DNA of 64,000 nucleotides, from NCBI RefSeq assembly GCF_964340395.1, contig NC_135562.1, positions 2,031,001 through 2,095,000 on the forward strand, written 5' to 3'. The notes under the pieces are model-generated. The model was given only the letters and a program-made list of their open reading frames with translations, was not told the DNA's origin and did not search any database. The translations under genes and the position numbers were made by a program. The DNA comes from Glandiceps talaboti (taxonomy: Eukaryota > Hemichordata > Enteropneusta > Spengelidae). Shown piece by piece: positions 54,961-64,000 of the stretch. Within the stretch, counting starts at the first letter, position 1, and every line of letters starts with the position of its first letter.

Positions 54961-56584
54961 TCTTAATAGAAATTAGATCACCCTGTTAAAGAAACATGCA
55001 ACCCTCATTTATTTTTCTATCGCTTTCGATTAAAATGTGATAAAATAATAACAGTTGATAGGAACTTGTCATCTTTGATAAAGTTACTAGTTCCAAATCG
55101 TGTACGATGAACATTTGGTTCCCCAGTATGCATTGCAACCAACTGGTACTACATGCAAATCGTGTACAGTGTTTCACTCGAATAAGGATATTTTGCGTAC
55201 GAAATAGATTAACAGCTTTGTAACTCACCTTTGGGATTATTTTGAATGACAGACAAAAGAATATTTAATTTAATTCCGGTACAGCCATAACAAAGAAATA
55301 ACCGCTTGCATTTTCATCTTGTAAATTGATGTTTTTCCTTATCAAAACATCCACTGTGGGTATGTGATGAATTGACAACTGTTCCCTTTAACATAAAACA
55401 AATTCATTTGATTAATATTCAGCGTTCTCCTACTCACTTTGACCTATTTAATATAGCAGATCCTGTCTGCTACATTTTATATTTGTACACGATTAATGTG
55501 TTCAATCATTTTACCTTAAGTATTTATCTGTGGGCAGGTGATATATCATATAGTAGTCATTACTAAGTCTTTAAAAAGACATATCTTTCCAGAGGCAGAC
55601 AAATGACATATGGATGCTTGTTACTATGTACCGGAGGCAAACAATTGTAGCATTGTAAGCTCAAAGATCAGTCAAATAATAGAATAATGTTGCTAGCATT
55701 CTTGAGTCCGTTCCATTCATTTCATTAATTCATTACTACAAAACATATAAGGAATGGGAACGTTTGGATCAACACAATATTCTATTTCTTATTCTCATTC
55801 TGTTTGGAGTATAAAATGTTTTATTGTGCAAATTATATAATTCCAATAATCACACACAAGGATATCTAAAAGTCTGCCTTTCTTCTCCGTCAGATTTTGA
55901 ATAAAGCGGAAATTACCATTCCACACCTTTGATTTTGACTTCACAATATGTATTCAAATATCATATTTATATTTAACAACAGCTGCGACTTCGATCAATG
56001 TCTTCCTGAGCAGGAACAAATGGCAGGAATGCTATGACGTGCTCAGACGCTAAGTCAAAGGTCAAATAGCGGGCAAGTAGGAAACGAGTGCAGACGATAA
56101 AATAAAGGTCAAATTGAAAGGCCATCAAGCGTCATGTTATTTGAATCTTTCTCATTACTAACTACTATTTTCAGACAAAGTGATGCCCATTTAAATAGTA
56201 CCTATATATGACACATACAAACCACGTTTATCGATACTTAATGACGAATAAAATTATAAATCATTTACCAGATAGTAGATTGTACCTTTTAAAAAAAAGT
56301 ACATAAAAACGTAAGATTCTGAATAGCAGAATGACGTATACATCTTATATTTCTTGAATATCATCCAAAACGTGAAATCAAATTGGATACATACTGAATA
56401 TTGTCGACAACTTGCTTTAAAGTGATTACTGTCACCTTGCATGTTTTTTTTTAAATCCGTTTTAAGTTATAACCACGTTAGCTTCGTAGTGTACACCGTT
56501 TGTCATTATCAAAGAGAAACCAAATAATCTATAAATATGAAGACTGCTATGATTTAAGTAGGGCGGATCGGCCGTTATTTCTGA
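54961..56584. other. Non-coding DNA, no gene recognised
   Basis: AAGTCAAAGGTCA (56052-56064) is a DR1-like nuclear receptor motif; otherwise only chance frames. Confidence 0.45.
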
Positions 56585-56629
56585 CATTTTTTCTTCCGTA
56601 AGGAAGAGATATATTTATGGGTGGAAGTC

Positions 56630-56641
56630 TGTGTGTCTGTG

Positions 56642-56672
<31 letters not shown>

Positions 56673-56900
56673 GTCATAGCTTTCTCCCTAACGGCTTGCT
56701 CAATTCAAACGAAATTTTGAAGACGTATTCCGTAGGGCAATGGCAAGACTTGATTAGGTTTGGTAAAAATCCTGTGAATATTAATGAGAAATGTACGTAA
56801 TTAATGATTTTCGGTAATGACGCTATATCTCAAGAATGTACACTTTAAATTCAATTTAATTTGATACATGCATTTGCGACACCAAAGCGCACTTGTCCTG
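56630..56900. repeat. (GTCT)n-seeded dispersed repeat, second copy
   Basis: The (GTCT)n tract (56630-56671) is followed by GTCAT...TAACGGCTTGCTCAATTCAAAC, which parallels GTCAT...AAATGGCCCGCTCATTTCAAAC after the microsatellite at 29703. Further right, TAATTAATGA, GCTATATCTCAAGAATG and TTTAATTTGATACATGCATT match the ~145-bp units at 30380-30470. Microsatellite and flank therefore belong to one repeat family. The design resembles the microsatellite-bearing non-autonomous elements known from bivalves and insects (pearl/DINE-like), but no such element ends were recognised. Confidence 0.6.
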
Positions 56901-59703
<2,803 letters not shown>

Positions 59704-59705
59704 CT

Positions 59706-59800
59706 TAATAATAATAATAAGAATAATAATAATAATAATAATATTTATTTCTTATATAGCGCATTACATAATTACATAAAAATCTCAATGCGCTTCACAT
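59706..59800 (-). mobile_element. SINE 3'-tail stub
   Basis: On the minus strand: GAAGCGCATTGAGA, then ATGCGCTATATAAGAA, then (ATT)n. This matches the tail of the SINE at 39628-39978 (AAGCGCTTTGAG...AAGCGCTATATAAGAA...ATT). The head and middle are missing, so it is a strongly 5'-truncated copy or a fragment of the partner LINE. Confidence 0.65.
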
Positions 59801-62800
59801 GATAAAAATATACGCATTATATATATTACTTACGGGTTTATGATACTGTTTTTTGAACTATCCAGCCATGCTGAAATTCTTTATGAAGCCCGTTATTGTG
59901 CAAGTTCAGCTAATGAACCCGACCCTTATTGAAGGTTCGATTTTAATGTTATCATTATGAATTCCTGAGAATGATAAAAGACGTTAAAGGCAGAGGTGAA
60001 CCTTCCTGAAATATTGTTTAAAGGCCTACAGCCGTCCAGGTATATAAATAACCCGATAGTTAACTTCCATAGTGATAATTTCGTGTCACTATATTCATAC
60101 TGTACTGTCAACGATGAAACTTGGAACATCATCTGACTCCCTTCCACTCATTCTACAACAGTAAGATTAAAGATGCATCTAATTTGATTGTCAAATCAAA
60201 CGTTACTTTGTGAACTTTGAACTTTGAACTATTTATATGTTCAAATATTAGTAAAGTATGAGATCCGTGGTTAAGAGCTTGGACATGCCCCCCTGTATGA
60301 GACATGACCCCAACTGTTTTTATCCATGTACAAGGAATATTCTAGTTATTTTGTGAGCTCACATATTGTCATGCTGGGTATCTTTAAATACTGCTGCACT
60401 TTTATTGTTGCCTCGGCACAAATAAAACGATATTACTCTTTTTGCAAACAGAGAAAGAAAGTCAATTTGCCATACTTTGCTCATTCAAATATACAAAAGT
60501 ACAAAATATCACCAATCATAACATTTACAACGTCGAATCATGTAGGAGGAATATCTTGTTTTAATATAATATAATAGATCAGATTCTGACTGTTTTAACC
60601 ATGTTTTAGTGCTTTTACAATATAATGTGCATTTATACATTTTATTCGAGCTTCAATACATATACCAATTGATATATAAGATAAGATAAAGTGTGAATAT
60701 AACATATGGTACTTTGAATCGACTTTCATGTAGAAATGTAATAATCTTTTGTCAAATATTATTCAAAATGCTAACAAAACCATTGTTTAAATTCAACATT
60801 CGTATATATTACCATAAATATCCTAATATGAAAGCTAGCGATAAGCTGCAGTTCAAAACCCCGTAAGAGACAGACAGGTGGATGTCCTCAATAAAACTCG
60901 CATTACATATTTTTTCAAAACTCTAATTATCCTTCGTTCTATTCACGGAACAGTATCTGGTTAGCATGTGTTATTATTAAGAATGTATAAATACATGTGT
61001 ACATATATGTACCTACTAGATACATAGCTGGATATGGAAAATAACTTCAATAATTTAAAGTTTTACAATCCTGCTGCCATCATGGCTTTTATAATGTGTT
61101 ATAGCTTCAAGTCGTAAAGAAATGTCCTCAGTGAGGCAAACAAACTGAAATCATGCTCTGTAACTTTTAACCGAAACTTCAATTACATTGATATCAATAT
61201 TATAAAATAGAAAACGGAATATATTCATTTGTAGCTTATCACTACTTTATCATGGATTCATACTTGTGGACAAGATGTCACTGCAAGAAAAGTATTTGTC
61301 AGAACGACTGAATTGAATACTACCATACTTATTGTAATGGAGCTTCGACGTCTGGACATGATTGGCGACACGTGATCTGTGTCGCCACAATGTTCCAACA
61401 CAATCGTAATTAGACACTTCTACGGGGATAAAGATTGACTCAACCTTTAAATTTCAGACTAGACGTTAGTTCTTTGTCGTCCCTGTCAAATATCTAACAT
61501 CCTGAATGCGATGTACTCGTAACACGATACAGTGAACATAAGCTCCAAAGTATTGAGCTTACAGCCTACTAAATGTTTGCTTTTATTGATTGACTCATAG
61601 ATTATCTTCTCGGCACGACAACATACCGTAACTAGAAACAACATTCAATATTTTGACCAACATATATAGCTAGCAATTTCAGGAACAATTTTAAAAGTCA
61701 CTCTCCGCGTATGGGCGTCCCCTTGTACGGAAAACAAATAGTGCAGAAACCCTAAATAGGATATGTGAAATGTCTACTAATGGACATTATCCAATTATGC
61801 TAGTCAGGCCTATGGACAAATAAAATATATAGGTTCTTGAGTCCGATTTTATAATTACATAATATATGGTAGTAGAACAAATGACATAACATTTTCCAAA
61901 CATTGGCAAGGTTCAATTATAGTCAAACAAGCTACATTTGCACTCGTCTATATATCCTTTACATTGGAATGACCTAAATTATGTAAAACAAGTATTTATG
62001 GTCACGATATGTTGACTTGTTATAAAAGTTTACCTAGCGGTATATTTAGATACATGTTCAATTCTGCAAAATTGGTATATCTTTCAAAAACTCCATTTAC
62101 GCCATGTACTATATACGTTAACAGTCAATCTATTCCTAACCCGATCCCCCGTCTTTGACACACACATATCAGTCCATGGGCTGTAGAACAAACATGTGTA
62201 AGTGTTGTAAGTTATGAAGCAATCATACAACAATATTCCTGGCTCAGACCCATGAAGATGCAAAGTTGTAGGTAATTTATGACATTGTGTCGTCAGAGGA
62301 ATTCCATTGGTAACGCTAAAGCGAGGCTAGCTGAATATTAATGATCACTGTTGTTTTCAGGCCATGCGTTTAAAATAAGCATTGCTGATCTTACCTCTCG
62401 CGATAGACAAGCTTCGAGACTAAGCTGAAGACAGCGTCATTTATAATCCTGTGTATACGTATGCACGATTTTCCACCAAACTAATGCTAAGTGTTTGGGT
62501 CATATTGACGACCTGTGCATAGGACTATTAGTCATTTTATTGCATATCAGTAACACATCATAATACTGTTCGCACTCTCTTAAAACAGGAGCAACTTCAC
62601 CGAGGCCGAACGCTTTACAACTGGGCACATCTCCTCGCTGAACGTGACATAGCTTTGTCAGGCAACCTATAGAGGGTACAAGATATTAATATATAAGGTA
62701 AGAAACTTTCATTAAAAACATCTTTGGCAGAATCCCCTGTCAAAACATACAAATAACATAACTTTCGTTTCATTGAATGGGTGTATGGAGTACACCCGTA

Positions 62801-64000
62801 CAATGAAGAAAATGCTTACAATCAGCTTGATGCCCACGAATACCCAATCCCAACCATGATTCAAGTAGTACCTATAGATATGCTTGTATGTGAAGCGTAA
62901 CAATTACTCGTAAACCGACTGTGTGTATGTAAATTTTATTCATAGCTAAAATGTGATGAGAAAATCATTCACATTTGCATGGACATGGTCTAAAGATTCG
63001 AATGTTTCGAACATATGTGTGCGTCAAGTATGTTTAGCTTAAAGTATGAAATGTTTGTATGTGATGTCGTCTATTTAAGGCAGTGCGTTCATAGTTCATC
63101 TAAAGTTGTTGCTTTAATACAGCATTGTGACTGAGGGAAAGTATTATGTGTAGTCATCCTAAGAACAAACAGCCACTACATGTACACCAATCACAAGAAC
63201 ATGTGCTGTGAGACAGACTTAGCTTTCGAACATAGCAAGCTAACAGATAAGCTTCAAATACAGCAAAAGTACCAGGTGGATTCTTATAAAGTATGACAAT
63301 TGTCCACCAATGTTCTATCATTTAGAATGGATAAAACCTTAGATGGCGATAATTAATTACCATGTCGCCTACTGACAACACAGTTATTAAATTTCATTTG
63401 GTTCATGAACTTAAATAAAGTTTCAATGTTGGTCTCAGAGGAATCATTTTCACTTGTCTCTTGGGAAATTAGACTTGATGTGAAAATATAACGTTGGAAT
63501 TCAATCATCGTAAAGCGGTAAAAATGATTAGAATGATTAACAAAAATTCAAGAAGCCTACATAACCGTATTCTCTTCTAAATACGCAATCATCATAATTG
63601 CTTGTTAATGTTCACAACAAAACACACAGACAATGACGAACATTTAATCATGCGTAGGTTGTTATGTTCTCTAACAAACGACCAATCTAATTATTTTGAA
63701 ATGTGTTGTGACATTCAAACAAGCATGTTAAATATAAAAGACACGTTTACTGTGATCATTAATTACTAAACAGGAGTTGACATAATTAATGAGTAATGCT
63801 ACTTTTACAAGAAACTTCAACCAAACTAACTAAATAATTTCTTTCTTTCAATAATAAGTTTTAAATACTTCACACTCGTATCCTTGAGAATCATTCCAGA
63901 TTTGATGCTCACCTAGTATGGGGAAGACGTCAAAACTTACACTGCAGTGGTTCTTAAGCTATTACAGTTCAAAGACTTCTTTTAACCCAAGCAGTATACT
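59801..64000. other. Non-coding DNA, no gene recognised
   Basis: A GC-richer patch at 62588-62671 is open on both strands. On the plus strand, after an acceptor-like CTCTTAAAACAG, it could encode RTLYNWAHLLAERDIALSG before a stop. Support is weak. Nothing else recognised to the end of the window. Confidence 0.4.

Overview
This window is non-coding animal DNA, roughly one-third G+C. It is very rich in microsatellites, chiefly (TA)n, (GTCT)n, (GTAT)n, (GAGT)n, (ATTC)n and (CT)n. The repeat types seen are a Penelope-like element carrying a hammerhead ribozyme, a CR1/Jockey-type LINE, tRNA-derived SINEs with a (GCGCTATATAA)(ATT)n tail, and microsatellite-seeded repeats. Together they suggest an aquatic invertebrate metazoan such as a mollusc or other lophotrochozoan, a hemichordate or an amphioxus. 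This is inference, because no host protein could be recognised to fix the lineage. No complete host gene, rRNA, tRNA gene, CRISPR array or prokaryotic-style operon is present. Most open frames are shadows of microsatellites or chance AT-rich frames.

Layout. 1-3.3 kb: quiet DNA with a (TA)n-(foldback)-(TA)n locus at 1.86-2.2 kb, whose unique part holds a perfect 70-bp palindrome. 3.3-17 kb: quiet, with a 131-bp tandem duplication (8.6 kb) and a foldback repeat (10.9-11.2 kb) that has a second copy at 54.8 kb. 17-19.2 kb: a 41-bp minisatellite, palindromic RFX/X-box motifs and (GGAT)n. 20-23.1 kb: two further short tandem arrays and a pre-miRNA-like hairpin. 24.0-24.8 kb: the 3' end of a Penelope-like element (GIY-YIG C-terminus, 3' UTR, hammerhead ribozyme) between two long (TA)n tracts. 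26.8 kb: a decayed tRNA-SINE head on the minus strand. 27.7-30.6 kb: two very long compound microsatellites, the second leading into a diverged ~145-bp repeat array related to sequence at 56.6 kb. 39.6-41.7 kb: an intact-looking SINE followed by a 5'-inverted (twin-primed) LINE whose reverse-transcriptase part lies on the minus strand and whose C-terminal part lies on the plus strand. 46.4 kb: a 63-bp minisatellite. 48.9-49.0 kb: the best host-gene signal, an E-box, CCAAT box, TATA box and GTAAGT donor in order on the plus strand. 50-64 kb: more microsatellites, a 3' SINE stub at 59.7 kb, and otherwise unremarkable DNA.

The most interesting content is retroelement biology. One Penelope-like element has a recognisable hammerhead ribozyme. 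A second locus has a palindrome centred, to within two bases, on the position that ribozyme would cleave, which suggests snap-back or template switching on a ribozyme-processed RNA 5' end. A CR1-like LINE shows the textbook geometry of twin priming.
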